The notes: generated by a model not told the origin, from the sequence alone. DNA of 6,393 bases from Dehalococcoidia bacterium (GCA_014384515.1 JACNFS010000064.1:1-6393); one strand, 5' to 3'. Numbered from the stretch's first letter, positions 1 to 5,222 are shown. Made by a program: numbers and translations.

Positions 1-299
1 TGTTCCGCTACGGCTTTGTGGATTCTCACGTTGGAAACAGCGACTAGAATACTGGTCACCTGTTGCCGAGGTGGGGCATCAGTAACACGCACTTCAAGGA
101 TGCCAGTAACAGGTAGCCTGACATCCGGCGCTTCTGCAGCCGGTGGTGCTGCTCCTTCCTCTGGTGACTCTGTATCTGGTGTGTGTACAGCTGGTGGTGC
201 TCCCTCTGGTGGCTCCACGTCCGGTGCGCAACTGATACCAGATACGCCGGTGATGATAAGAAGTACGATGATAGCCAGGGTGGATAGTCCCTTTCTCAT
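1..299 (-). CDS. DUF4382-domain exported protein, N-terminal part (runs off left edge)
   Basis: Ninety-nine codons are visible and the frame is still open at base 1, so the C-terminal part is missing. The start is ATG at 299-297, preceded by an AAAGGAG ribosome site ten bases upstream. Residues 1-23 form a signal peptide: an RK pair, then a hydrophobic run of about 19 residues ending GIS, followed by C24. This could be a lipoprotein site, but Gly at -3 is atypical, so cleavage by signal peptidase I is also possible. Residues 25-59 are a Pro/Glu/Ala-rich linker with an imperfect repeat (PPEGAPPA / PEEGAAPPAA). From about residue 64 the pattern TGILEVRVTDAPP followed by ILVAVSNVRIHKA matches the opening strands of DUF4382, a beta-rich extracytoplasmic domain of unknown function. 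I infer anchoring at the outer face of the membrane. Confidence 0.8.
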   Translation of the reverse strand, partial: MRKGLSTLAIIVLLIITGVSGISCAPDVEPPEGAPPAVHTPDTESPEEGAAPPAAEAPDVRLPVTGILEVRVTDAPPRQQVTSILVAVSNVRIHKAVAE

Positions 300-309
300 T
301 CCAATTTCG

Positions 310-318
310 CTCCTTTCC
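310..318 (-). promoter_or_regulatory. Ribosome binding site of the DUF4382 gene
   Basis: On the minus strand this reads GGAAAGGAG, ending ten bases before the ATG at 299. It is a good match to the anti-SD core and fixes the start. Confidence 0.6.
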
Positions 319-343
319 TGATGTCTGTCGGACTGCTCACCTA

Positions 344-371
344 ATCGTATATATAACGGAGAAAAGCTCAA
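344..371 (-). promoter_or_regulatory. Possible promoter of the DUF4382 gene
   Basis: The minus strand carries TTGAGC (371-366), a 16-base spacer, then TACGAT (349-344), each 4/6 to consensus. The spacer is AT-rich (TTATATATA). Transcription would begin near 337, giving a leader of about 37 bases that contains the ribosome site. The match is moderate and the call rests on position as much as on sequence. Confidence 0.35.
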
Positions 372-501
372 AGAGTTTAGTAGGCAGTGAGGCCAAAATC
401 TCTTCACAGACTTGACGTTGCATTCCAGCCAGAACTAGGCACCAGAGCTCTTAATCCTGCGCGCTTTGTGGCGGCCGCTGCGACACAATTCGCTTGATCT
501 C

Positions 502-1428
502 CTATTCAGCGCAGCTTGCAGAGCACTGCTTGCACTTGCCGTCACACGGCTCAACGTGAATGGTAACACTGGCCTGAGGTAATCTCATTTGAATTCTATG
601 CTCCAACAAATCACACACTTGGTGGGCATGCTCCAGACTGACGCCCTTGGCCATTACCAGGTGGAGGTCAATGTAGCGTTGCTTTCCGGCACGACGGGTT
701 CGCAGCTCGTGAAAGCCGACGACCGGCTCGCCCTGCTCAGCCAGGCAAGACTCGATCACCGCCCGCTCCGAAGAGGGAAGCCGGGCATCTACCAGCCCAA
801 GGAATGGCTTGCCTATTGTGTCGTAGGCTATCTTCATTATGTAAAGAGCCATTCCAATAGCGATTACCGGATCGAGAACGCTGAACCCGGTAAAGCGCAC
901 TACTACTAACCCAACCAACACTGCCGTGGCCGAGTACACATCGGCGGCGATATTGCGCGCGTTGGCTTCCAGGGCTATCGAACCAGTGGCTCGTGACACC
1001 TTTAATAGATGGCGGGAGAGGAGAACACTGACGATTATGGAGACTACCATCACTCCCATGCCTGCCTCAGCCAACTCTATGCCAGTTCTGTGTATTATGC
1101 GGTTTATTGAGGAGTAGAGTATCAGTGCGCCAGCGATAAAGATGAGTACTCCTTGCACGACACTGGCCATGTCTTCCACCTTGCCATGTCCGAATGGGTG
1201 CCCCACGTCAGCCGGTCTGGCGGCAATGCGAATGGCGAAAAAGGTAACCAAACCAGCAAAGAGGTCGAGAAGACTGTCTGCTGCTTGAGCGAGCACACTG
1301 ATGCTGCCGCTAATCCAGCCGACAGTGACCTTGAGCAGTATCAGCCCGACAACTACTCCAATTAAAAGGTTCGCAGCCCCTCTTTCGGTTGAAAACATTA
1401 TCCAGTAGCCTATCTTACTACAATTCAT
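502..1428 (-). CDS. Cation diffusion facilitator (CDF) family metal efflux transporter
   Basis: This 308-residue protein matches the CDF family in length and layout: about six membrane helices (residues 17-200) and a cytoplasmic dimerisation domain (210-294). CDF proteins export divalent metals in exchange for protons. Compared with E. coli FieF, the helix-2 pair D51/D55 (ADSLLD) is kept, and so is site B (D74, H77, H81, in the GHPFGHGK loop). In helix 5 the usual HxxxD is N159-I-A-A-D163, so one His ligand is Asn. The C-terminal site keeps H240, H256, H269 and H291, with E293 in place of Asp. The tail adds C295-x3-C299-x2-C302-x3-C306, which could bind metal. The Asn suggests a changed metal preference, perhaps Mn or Fe, but this is inference. 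ATG 1428 is the longest start; ATG 1398 (residue 11) is a good alternative, because TAGAAT overlaps the first ATG and could be a -10 box. Neither start has a strong ribosome site. Confidence 0.93.
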   Translation of the reverse strand: MNCSKIGYWIMFSTERGAANLLIGVVVGLILLKVTVGWISGSISVLAQAADSLLDLFAGLVTFFAIRIAARPADVGHPFGHGKVEDMASVVQGVLIFIAGALILYSSINRIIHRTGIELAEAGMGVMVVSIIVSVLLSRHLLKVSRATGSIALEANARNIAADVYSATAVLVGLVVVRFTGFSVLDPVIAIGMALYIMKIAYDTIGKPFLGLVDARLPSSERAVIESCLAEQGEPVVGFHELRTRRAGKQRYIDLHLVMAKGVSLEHAHQVCDLLEHRIQMRLPQASVTIHVEPCDGKCKQCSASCAE

Positions 1429-1478
1429 TCTAGTCCGTCATCTGAGGTTGGCAGCAAACCCAACGAACGCGGGGGGTG

Positions 1479-1507
1479 TTGACAATCAGGCGCACAGGTG
1501 ATACAAA
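1479..1507 (+). promoter_or_regulatory. Sigma70-type promoter of the sirtuin gene
   Basis: A perfect TTGACA (1479-1484), a 17-base spacer and TACAAA (1502-1507, 4/6) stand in the 88-base gap between the divergent CDF and sirtuin genes. The predicted transcript start, near 1514, would leave a leader of only about six bases before the ATG at 1520. Confidence 0.6.
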
Positions 1508-1516
1508 CATAGTGAG

Positions 1517-2365
1517 GTGATGGAGTCTCTAATCGAGCGGGCCGCCAGAGACCTGGCGAGCAGCCACCATGCTATTGCCTTAACTGGAGCTGGTATCTCC
1601 ACGGAATCCGGGATACCAGATTTCCGCGGGCCAAGCGGAATCTGGACTAAAGATCCTGAAGCGGAAAGGAGAGCTTACCAGACCTATCACATATTCTTAA
1701 ACGACCCCAAAGAATATTGGGAAGAGATACTGGCCCGGTTGTCTCTGCTTGGTGACTTAGAAAACGCGAAGCCGAACCCGGGTCACCACGCCCTTGCCGA
1801 ACTGGAGAAAATGGGCATTCTAAAATGCGTCGTCACCCAGAATGTTGACGGCTTGCATGACAAGGCAGGAAGTCAAAGAGTTTTGGAATATCATGGCGGT
1901 GTCTTTAAGTTGCGCTGCCCTTCTTGCGGCTCAAGGTTCAGCCGCCAGGAGTATGATGTGGAAAGACTGAGACAGGAAGGACAACTTCCCCCTCTATGTA
2001 GGAAGTGCGGGAGTCCTATAAAAGGTGACGTGGTTCATTTCAATGAGCCGATTCCTTCGGACATCGCCCATGAGAGCCTGGATGAAGCTTGGAAATGCGA
2101 CTTGATGCTAATCTGTGGGACGTCATCGGTTGTTTATCCTTTTGCCCAGTTGCCCCGGATAGCGCGGCAACGGAAAGTTGAGAAGGAACAAAAGGCACAA
2201 TCTGGCCTTTATTTAGTGGAAGAAGTAGCGGCTACAACGATAATTGAAGTTAACGCCGAGCCAACCCCGTTAACAAGAGAGGGAATCTCCGACTATTTAA
2301 TTCAAGGAAGAACCGCGGAGATTCTGCCCAAAATAGTTGAAACTGTAAAAGAGTTGTCCAGATGA
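1517..2365 (+). CDS. NAD-dependent protein deacylase, sirtuin (Sir2) family
   Basis: This is a 282-residue sirtuin of normal length, which removes acyl groups from lysine using NAD and yields nicotinamide and O-acyl-ADP-ribose. Seen motifs are GAGIS (24-28) and GIPDFRG (32-38) for NAD binding, TQNVDGLH (107-114), catalytic H126 in EYHGG, a zinc ribbon of C134/C137 and C161/C164, GTSS (201-204) and EVNAE (244-248). The usual VxFGExLP is VHFNEPIP (173-180), with Asn for Gly. The class III Y-x-x-R acyl-pocket pair appears as I71-L-A-R74, so a deacetylase seems likelier than a desuccinylase. Residues 215-240 are longer than the usual linker and rich in K/E/Q. GTG 1517 and ATG 1520 are adjacent starts. 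GAGG sits only two bases before the ATG, too close for a normal ribosome site, and the promoter also abuts the start. No substrate partner is evident nearby. Confidence 0.95.
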   Translation: MMESLIERAARDLASSHHAIALTGAGISTESGIPDFRGPSGIWTKDPEAERRAYQTYHIFLNDPKEYWEEILARLSLLGDLENAKPNPGHHALAELEKMGILKCVVTQNVDGLHDKAGSQRVLEYHGGVFKLRCPSCGSRFSRQEYDVERLRQEGQLPPLCRKCGSPIKGDVVHFNEPIPSDIAHESLDEAWKCDLMLICGTSSVVYPFAQLPRIARQRKVEKEQKAQSGLYLVEEVAATTIIEVNAEPTPLTREGISDYLIQGRTAEILPKIVETVKELSR

Positions 2366-2374
2366 ACTGATAGT

Positions 2375-2387
2375 GCACCGTAGGTGC
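2375..2387 (+). terminator. Short hairpin just after the sirtuin stop, weak terminator candidate
   Basis: GCACC-GTA-GGTGC is a perfect five-pair stem with a three-base loop, starting ten bases after the TGA. Only a poor T-run (GTCATTT) follows, so intrinsic termination would be weak. The larger hairpin that follows may be the real 3' structure. Confidence 0.3.
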
Positions 2388-2388
2388 G

Positions 2389-2470
2389 TCATTTCGCTTC
2401 CTGATGTGTGGGGAAATGCAAAAGGTCAGGCCGACAAGTACAGCCTGTCGTTTTGCTTCCTCACGTGTAG
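2389..2470 (+). repeat. Two degenerate 23-base direct repeats, 59 bases apart
   Basis: The stretches 2389-2411 and 2448-2470 share 18 of 23 positions, with the common core GCTTCCT and a following GTGT. The copies overlap the arms of the large hairpin, so the element carries both direct and inverted symmetry. Confidence 0.4.
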
Positions 2471-2480
2471 ACCTGGAGCG
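2395..2480 (+). ncRNA. Long imperfect hairpin (86 nt), structured 3' UTR or small RNA candidate
   Basis: Pairing arms read by eye are 2395-2401 with 2475-2480 (one bulge), 2404-2411 with 2461-2468, 2412-2415 with 2457-2460, 2418-2423 with 2451-2456, and 2427-2431 with 2443-2447. The apical loop is 11 bases. That gives about 29 pairs, four of them G-U. The G-U pairs would be A-C mismatches in the opposite transcript, which favours a plus-strand RNA, the same sense as both flanking genes. I recognise no known riboswitch or RNA family. It could be a 3' stabiliser of the sirtuin mRNA, an attenuator before the next gene, a small palindromic repeat element, or a regulatory RNA. Confidence 0.45.
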
Positions 2481-2611
2481 TAGGGTGGCTGGCAGCCCAA
2501 GCCGGATTGGACGGCAGGGACTGCTGAAGTAACGATACATTCCTATTTGGTTTGTTGAACCACTGTGAAACAGGCGGAGATTTGTTCCTCTGACTACAAA
2601 ATGACAATGAT

Positions 2612-2618
2612 AAGGAGG
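2612..2618 (+). promoter_or_regulatory. Ribosome binding site of the C_GCAxxG gene
   Basis: AAGGAGG ends seven bases before the GTG at 2626. It decides this start: the next Met is at residue 21. Confidence 0.75.
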
Positions 2619-2625
2619 CAAACAC

Positions 2626-3165
2626 GTGGAAAAATCAAAGGACGAGATTTTGGACAAGGCGTTCCAAAGGGCCAAGCAGCACGAAATGAAAAGTGGCGGG
2701 TGTCCTCAATGCACCATTGCCGGTATTTTTGAGGCGCTTGATATTGAAAATGATGATGTTTTCATGGCTGCAACTGGCCTAGCAGATGGAGTAGGGCTGA
2801 CAGGGGATGGGCATTGCGGTGCCCTTTCCGGCGGTGCTATGGCGATAAGCTACCTTTATGGCAGGAAAAAGGAAGACTTTCCCAAGATGATGAAACTAAT
2901 CAAGGCTAATATACTGTCAAAGAAGTTGCATGACCAATTTGTTGAGAAATATGGTACCTGCCGATGTACTGACATCCAGACGAAGTTGGTGGGTAGATTC
3001 TACAATCTCTACGACCCAGCCGAAATGGAGGCAGCCATGAAGGCTGGTATGATGGACAAATGTTCAACGCTTGTGGGGGAAGTTGCCAGGATGGCGACTC
3101 AAATCATCCTGGAGGAGAAAGAAAGAGAATCCTTGAAGGAAAAGGAAGGTAAGTCTCAGTCTTGA
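2626..3165 (+). CDS. C_GCAxxG_C_C family cysteine-motif protein
   Basis: This 179-residue soluble protein starts at GTG with a strong ribosome site. The cysteine pattern fits the C_GCAxxG_C_C family (PF09719 type): C26-x2-C29 near the N-terminus, then G-H-C64-G-A-L-S-G-G (62-70), then C112-R-C114 followed by an acidic/polar stretch, then C146. Members are common in anaerobes and are thought to be redox- or metal-related; their biochemical role is not established to my knowledge. No CxxCH heme site, signal peptide or membrane helix is visible, so it should be cytoplasmic. The last 20 residues form a charged E/K-rich tail, probably a helix or disordered. The gene stands alone, 260 bases after the sirtuin and about 200 bases before the next gene, so linkage to either is weak. 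Confidence 0.85.
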   Translation: MEKSKDEILDKAFQRAKQHEMKSGGCPQCTIAGIFEALDIENDDVFMAATGLADGVGLTGDGHCGALSGGAMAISYLYGRKKEDFPKMMKLIKANILSKKLHDQFVEKYGTCRCTDIQTKLVGRFYNLYDPAEMEAAMKAGMMDKCSTLVGEVARMATQIILEEKERESLKEKEGKSQS

Positions 3166-3363
3166 GGCTGCTGGGGGCTGGAGAGGCACATAAGGTGTTC
3201 TCGGTCTTTGCGAGTGTGGTGTGCTAAGTGCCAAATTGTGTAACGCTCATGCTAACAGAGACGGATGATGATTACTGCTTGATCGTGGTCACTAGAAAGT
3301 ATGAGAGAATGAAGGTGTGACTTGGATGTTAAAGAGAAGAAGTTTAGCAAGAGGAGGATAGCT
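3166..3363. other. Intergenic region with a possible nested stem after the C_GCAxxG gene
   Basis: Twenty bases after the stop, GGCAC (3185-3189) can pair with GTGCC (3228-3232), enclosing CTCG/CGAG (3200-3203 with 3211-3214). No T-run follows, so it is a poor terminator. TTGATC at about 3281 and TATGAG 15 bases further on form a weak promoter possibility for the membrane protein gene. An open frame could begin at TTG 3322 with GAAGGTG before it, but the ATG at 3364 has the better ribosome site. Confidence 0.3.
3352..3357 (+). promoter_or_regulatory. Ribosome binding site of the four-helix membrane protein
   Basis: AGGAGG ends six bases before ATG 3364. This consensus site favours the 149-residue form over a 14-residue longer form from TTG 3322. 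Confidence 0.7.
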
Positions 3364-3813
3364 ATGGTATCACAACAAAAACGTGCATGGTATGGTCTGG
3401 TAATAGGAGTGATATGGACCATTTCCATCGTAGTGGTTTTCATTACTAAGGGTGGAGTCACTACCTATACTGAAGACTCGGGGATGAGACTGCTTATGGC
3501 CGGGTTATTCCTTGGAGGGATTATAGCGTATTCACTAATGTGGTTTCTGACCCGCGGAGCAACTATGGATAAACGGGACAGGCTGATATTGAGCAGGACA
3601 CCAAAAATACAGCTACTGGCTGTCATGCTTTCGCTTGCCGCATGGGCTATTGGTCTAGGTGAAGCTTACTGGGATGAGGGACAAATTCCAGTGATTTTCC
3701 CTTACCTCATACTGCTATCGACTGTGATTGTCAACATACTGGCCCTGAATGTCGGTGTTTTGATTGGTTACTGGAGCACGGGACGTCCTACCGAAAACGA
3801 GTCTAAAGGATAA
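3364..3813 (+). CDS. Hypothetical integral membrane protein, four helices
   Basis: I do not recognise the family. The 149 residues hold four likely membrane helices at about 9-28, 42-62, 82-103 and 110-136. After a short basic N-terminus (QQKR), the loop between helices 1 and 2 is polar (TTYTEDSG). The loop between helices 2 and 3 holds MDKRDRLI (68-75), a charged D-x-R-D-R patch seen in several small uncharacterised bacterial membrane families, followed by SRTPK. The tail STGRPTENESKG is short and polar. By the positive-inside rule the 2/3 loop, the N-terminus and the C-terminus would be cytoplasmic. The stop codon overlaps, in another frame, the first codons of a histidine kinase remnant. 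The natural C-terminus may therefore have been altered by the rearrangement that brought the kinase piece here. Confidence 0.75.
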   Translation: MVSQQKRAWYGLVIGVIWTISIVVVFITKGGVTTYTEDSGMRLLMAGLFLGGIIAYSLMWFLTRGATMDKRDRLILSRTPKIQLLAVMLSLAAWAIGLGEAYWDEGQIPVIFPYLILLSTVIVNILALNVGVLIGYWSTGRPTENESKG

Positions 3814-4068
3814 TGGTGTTGGAATTGCACCAGAGAATATGGGCCGTGTATTTGACCCGTTTTTTGTCACTAGGGAGATGGGTACTGGCTTGGGGCTGAG
3901 CATATGCTATAGGATAATATCTGAGCACAATGGCAGTCTCTGCCAGTCGCTAGGTCACGGGCATCAAACGCCGGTTGGTTTGGATATGGGCATGCTGGTT
4001 TTGACCAGGCTGAAATGGAAGAGAACATCATGGCTAAAGTCAACACAGTGCTAGGCCAGATTTCCTAG
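3800..4068 (+). pseudogene. Remnant of a sensor histidine kinase ATPase domain, perhaps with a receiver tail
   Basis: From 3800 one frame reads SLKDNGVGIAPENMGRVFDP, then FFVTREMGTGLGLSI and a helix ending SEHNGSL near 3940. These are the G1 box (DxGxG), F box (FDPFF) and G2 box (GTGLGLSI) of a HATPase_c domain, in order and at normal spacing. The N box, the dimerisation/His domain and any sensor are absent upstream, because the membrane protein occupies that DNA. After HNGSL the expected V-x-S-x-x-G-x-G-T strand is scrambled. From about 3982 to the stop at 4066-4068 a different frame reads FDQAEMEENIMAKVNTVLGQ, which resembles the last helix of a response-regulator receiver (KPFD...L...V..VL). 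I infer a hybrid kinase that lost most of its length and shifted frame. No ribosome site precedes it. Confidence 0.7.
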
Positions 4069-4132
4069 GCATCTGCGGACCATTACAGACAGCTAGCTGA
4101 AACAGCAGCGCCAAGTTTGGGGTAGCACAAAC

Positions 4133-4160
4133 AAAAAAGACAGGACAACGCCAGCCTCCT
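4133..4160 (-). terminator. Weak terminator candidate for the methyltransferase gene
   Basis: On the minus strand, AGGA (4160-4157) and TCCT (4145-4142) can pair around an 11-base loop, followed three bases later by six T (4138-4133). The stem is short and includes part of the stop codon. The T-run is the best part of the signal. Confidence 0.3.
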
Positions 4161-4755
4161 ACACGTTCTTCTTCCGCTTGGGTATTAGAAAACCGGTGTT
4201 CCTTTTGTACTCCAAATATGGCTCGCCGTAGCGGATAGCAAGATCTCTCTCCTCTGCCCAGCAGAATATGTAGAAGATTGGCAGCCAGATGAATGAGAAT
4301 AGCGCCAGGAACGGGGAGTTCAAGATGAATGCAATCACCCACCACAGGGTAACCTCGCCGGTTGCCTGTGGGTGCCTGACCTTCTCATAGATGCCCCCGT
4401 AGAGCGCGTGTTCCTTTTTCGGCCCAATACTTTCTTTGCCTGCGTCCCTTAAACCTATGCCCATTAGGTAGCCGCCAGGAACTGCGATGGCAATGGCTAT
4501 GATGATTGAGACCCACCAGGCCCACGGGAAGGTCTGGGGAAGTGGAACTGGCAGAGGATAGAAGAAATGGACTATGTAATTGGCGACGGCAACTATCTCA
4601 AAAGCCGAGGCTATCAGTCTGTAGCGCATACATTTGGCGTAGGCAGCCTCGCCCATCTTCTTTTCTAGTGCAGCAGGACTTACACTCTTCACATAGAAGT
4701 AGAGGAAGAGGAGGGCCGAGACGATAAGGACGACGAAGTTGATCCACGCTACCAT
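4159..4755 (-). CDS. ICMT / phospholipid-methyltransferase-like integral membrane methyltransferase
   Basis: A protein of 198 residues is read from ATG 4755. Helices lie at about 5-22, 45-65, 78-102 and a long hydrophobic pair at 136-166. The C-terminal half has the SAM-binding signature of the isoprenylcysteine carboxyl methyltransferase / PEMT fold: R127-H128-P129 with G133-E134 in the usual RHPxxxG(E) pattern, then E168-E169, then R175-Y-G-E-x-Y180-x-x-Y183 and a final LIP. Such enzymes methylate lipid-linked or small substrates at the membrane; bacterial substrates are mostly unknown, and true prenyl-cysteine substrates are unlikely in bacteria. The frame stays open upstream to GTG 4875. 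However, a strong promoter lies inside that extension and points to ATG 4755, and the extra 40 residues look noncoding. No Shine-Dalgarno site is visible before either start. Confidence 0.85.
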   Translation of the reverse strand: MVAWINFVVLIVSALLFLYFYVKSVSPAALEKKMGEAAYAKCMRYRLIASAFEIVAVANYIVHFFYPLPVPLPQTFPWAWWVSIIIAIAIAVPGGYLMGIGLRDAGKESIGPKKEHALYGGIYEKVRHPQATGEVTLWWVIAFILNSPFLALFSFIWLPIFYIFCWAEERDLAIRYGEPYLEYKRNTGFLIPKRKKNV

Positions 4756-4777
4756 GGCTATTGACTGCAGTAGGGCC

Positions 4778-4806
4778 AGTATAAGTTTGTCACAGCTACC
4801 TGTCAA
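4778..4806 (-). promoter_or_regulatory. Strong sigma70-type promoter of the methyltransferase gene
   Basis: The minus strand reads TTGACA (4806-4801, perfect), a 17-base spacer, then TATACT (4783-4778, 5/6). Transcription should start near 4771, leaving about 15 bases before ATG 4755 and no ribosome site. The box lies inside the upstream extension of the open frame, which argues against the GTG start at 4875. Confidence 0.7.
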
Positions 4807-4929
4807 GCTACCGTATTTGCGCAGAATTGACGTCTTGCCCTGGAGGCAAAGAAGTACACGCAGGTTTTCCCACACTCAACCAATCCACGGATTAAGGCAG
4901 TCCGCTCCGGATGCTGCAGTACAAGCCTT

Positions 4930-4951
4930 CATTACCGCAGATGCCGTAATG
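4930..4951. promoter_or_regulatory. 22-bp palindrome, operator-like site
   Basis: CATTACCGCA and TGCCGTAATG face each other around a two-base centre; nine of eleven pairs match. It sits in the gap between the two-helix gene (stop at 4984) and the methyltransferase promoter (-35 at 4806), both minus strand. No T-run follows on either strand, so an operator for a dimeric regulator is likelier than a terminator. The distance to the promoter, over 120 bases, is long for simple repression. Confidence 0.4.
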
Positions 4952-4983
4952 TTCATGCGCTACTAGCAAGCAGAGACGTCAGG

Positions 4984-5163
4984 CTACTCTCTGGGTTGCA
5001 GCACGACTGAAACAACCGAGAGCGCGAACACTCCAACCGCAAGAAGCACCACGTGAAGTTCGATGCTTGCAATTTCCAGGGCAATCAACGCTATGCTTGC
5101 CGTGGCGATAGCGACAGCCACAGCCCTAAGCGCCAGTGCCACAATCGGTTTTGCCTTGTTCAT
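4984..5163 (-). CDS. Small two-helix membrane protein (59 aa)
   Basis: A complete gene of 59 codons starts at ATG 5163-5161 and stops at TAG. The ribosome site AGAGGT lies six bases before the start. The protein has a short basic start (MNKAKP), a first hydrophobic helix at about 7-29, a short polar turn with a Glu-His (EIASIELH, 30-37) and a second helix at about 38-55, ending in the polar tail QPRE. The composition is almost wholly Ala/Val/Leu/Ile/Ser. I do not recognise a family. It could be a small membrane-protein partner or a stress-type miniprotein. A perfect TATAAT stands upstream at 5222-5217. The opposite strand is also open here, but it lacks a ribosome site and a credible protein. 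Confidence 0.7.
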   Translation of the reverse strand: MNKAKPIVALALRAVAVAIATASIALIALEIASIELHVVLLAVGVFALSVVSVVLQPRE

Positions 5164-5169
5164 AGCCTT

Positions 5170-5175
5170 ACCTCT
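5170..5175 (-). promoter_or_regulatory. Ribosome binding site of the two-helix protein
   Basis: The minus strand reads AGAGGT, six bases before the ATG at 5163. It is the main support that this short frame is translated. Confidence 0.6.
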
Positions 5176-5216
5176 GCTGCAGTTAGTCCATAAGGGGCAA
5201 CTCAGACCTCGTTCAT

Positions 5217-5222
5217 ATTATA
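5217..5222 (-). promoter_or_regulatory. Candidate -10 box upstream of the two-helix gene
   Basis: The minus strand reads a perfect TATAAT. The transcript would start near 5210, giving a leader of about 47 bases. At 17 bases upstream only GAGGTG is found, so no proper -35 box is present; an activator might be needed, or the match may be chance. Confidence 0.35.

Larger units (their letters stand above)
300..501. other. Intergenic region between the CDF transporter and the DUF4382 gene
   Basis: Two hundred bases lie between two minus-strand genes. The right part holds a possible weak stop signal for the CDF transcript: TTGTG/CACAA arms (467-489 area) enclosing a GC-rich GCGGCCGC palindrome, with no run of U after it. 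The left part holds the promoter and ribosome site of the DUF4382 gene. I see no open frame with coding character. Confidence 0.5.

Noticed and set aside
16..321. Plus-strand open frame of about 100 codons rich in Ser/Gly/Ala
   Set aside because: It lies antisense to the DUF4382 gene. Its composition mirrors the Pro/Ala linker on the other strand, and it has no ribosome site.
589..1365. Three plus-strand open frames
   Set aside because: All are antisense to the clearly real CDF transporter and show no family pattern.
2366..2625. Known riboswitch upstream of the C_GCAxxG gene
   Set aside because: A structured element is present, but I could match no conserved core of a known class (for example cobalamin, SAM, TPP or Moco).
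2250..2675. Minus-strand open frame of 141 codons across the sirtuin end and the intergenic hairpin
   Set aside because: It overlaps two real genes, has a low-complexity and unlikely protein sequence, and reads through the palindromic element.
3252..3461. Minus-strand open frame of about 70 codons
   Set aside because: It overlaps the start of the membrane protein gene, which has a strong ribosome site, and lacks signals of its own.
4040..4345. Minus-strand frame overlapping the methyltransferase 3' end
   Set aside because: It is an alternative frame of the methyltransferase, whose own frame carries the RHP and EE motifs.
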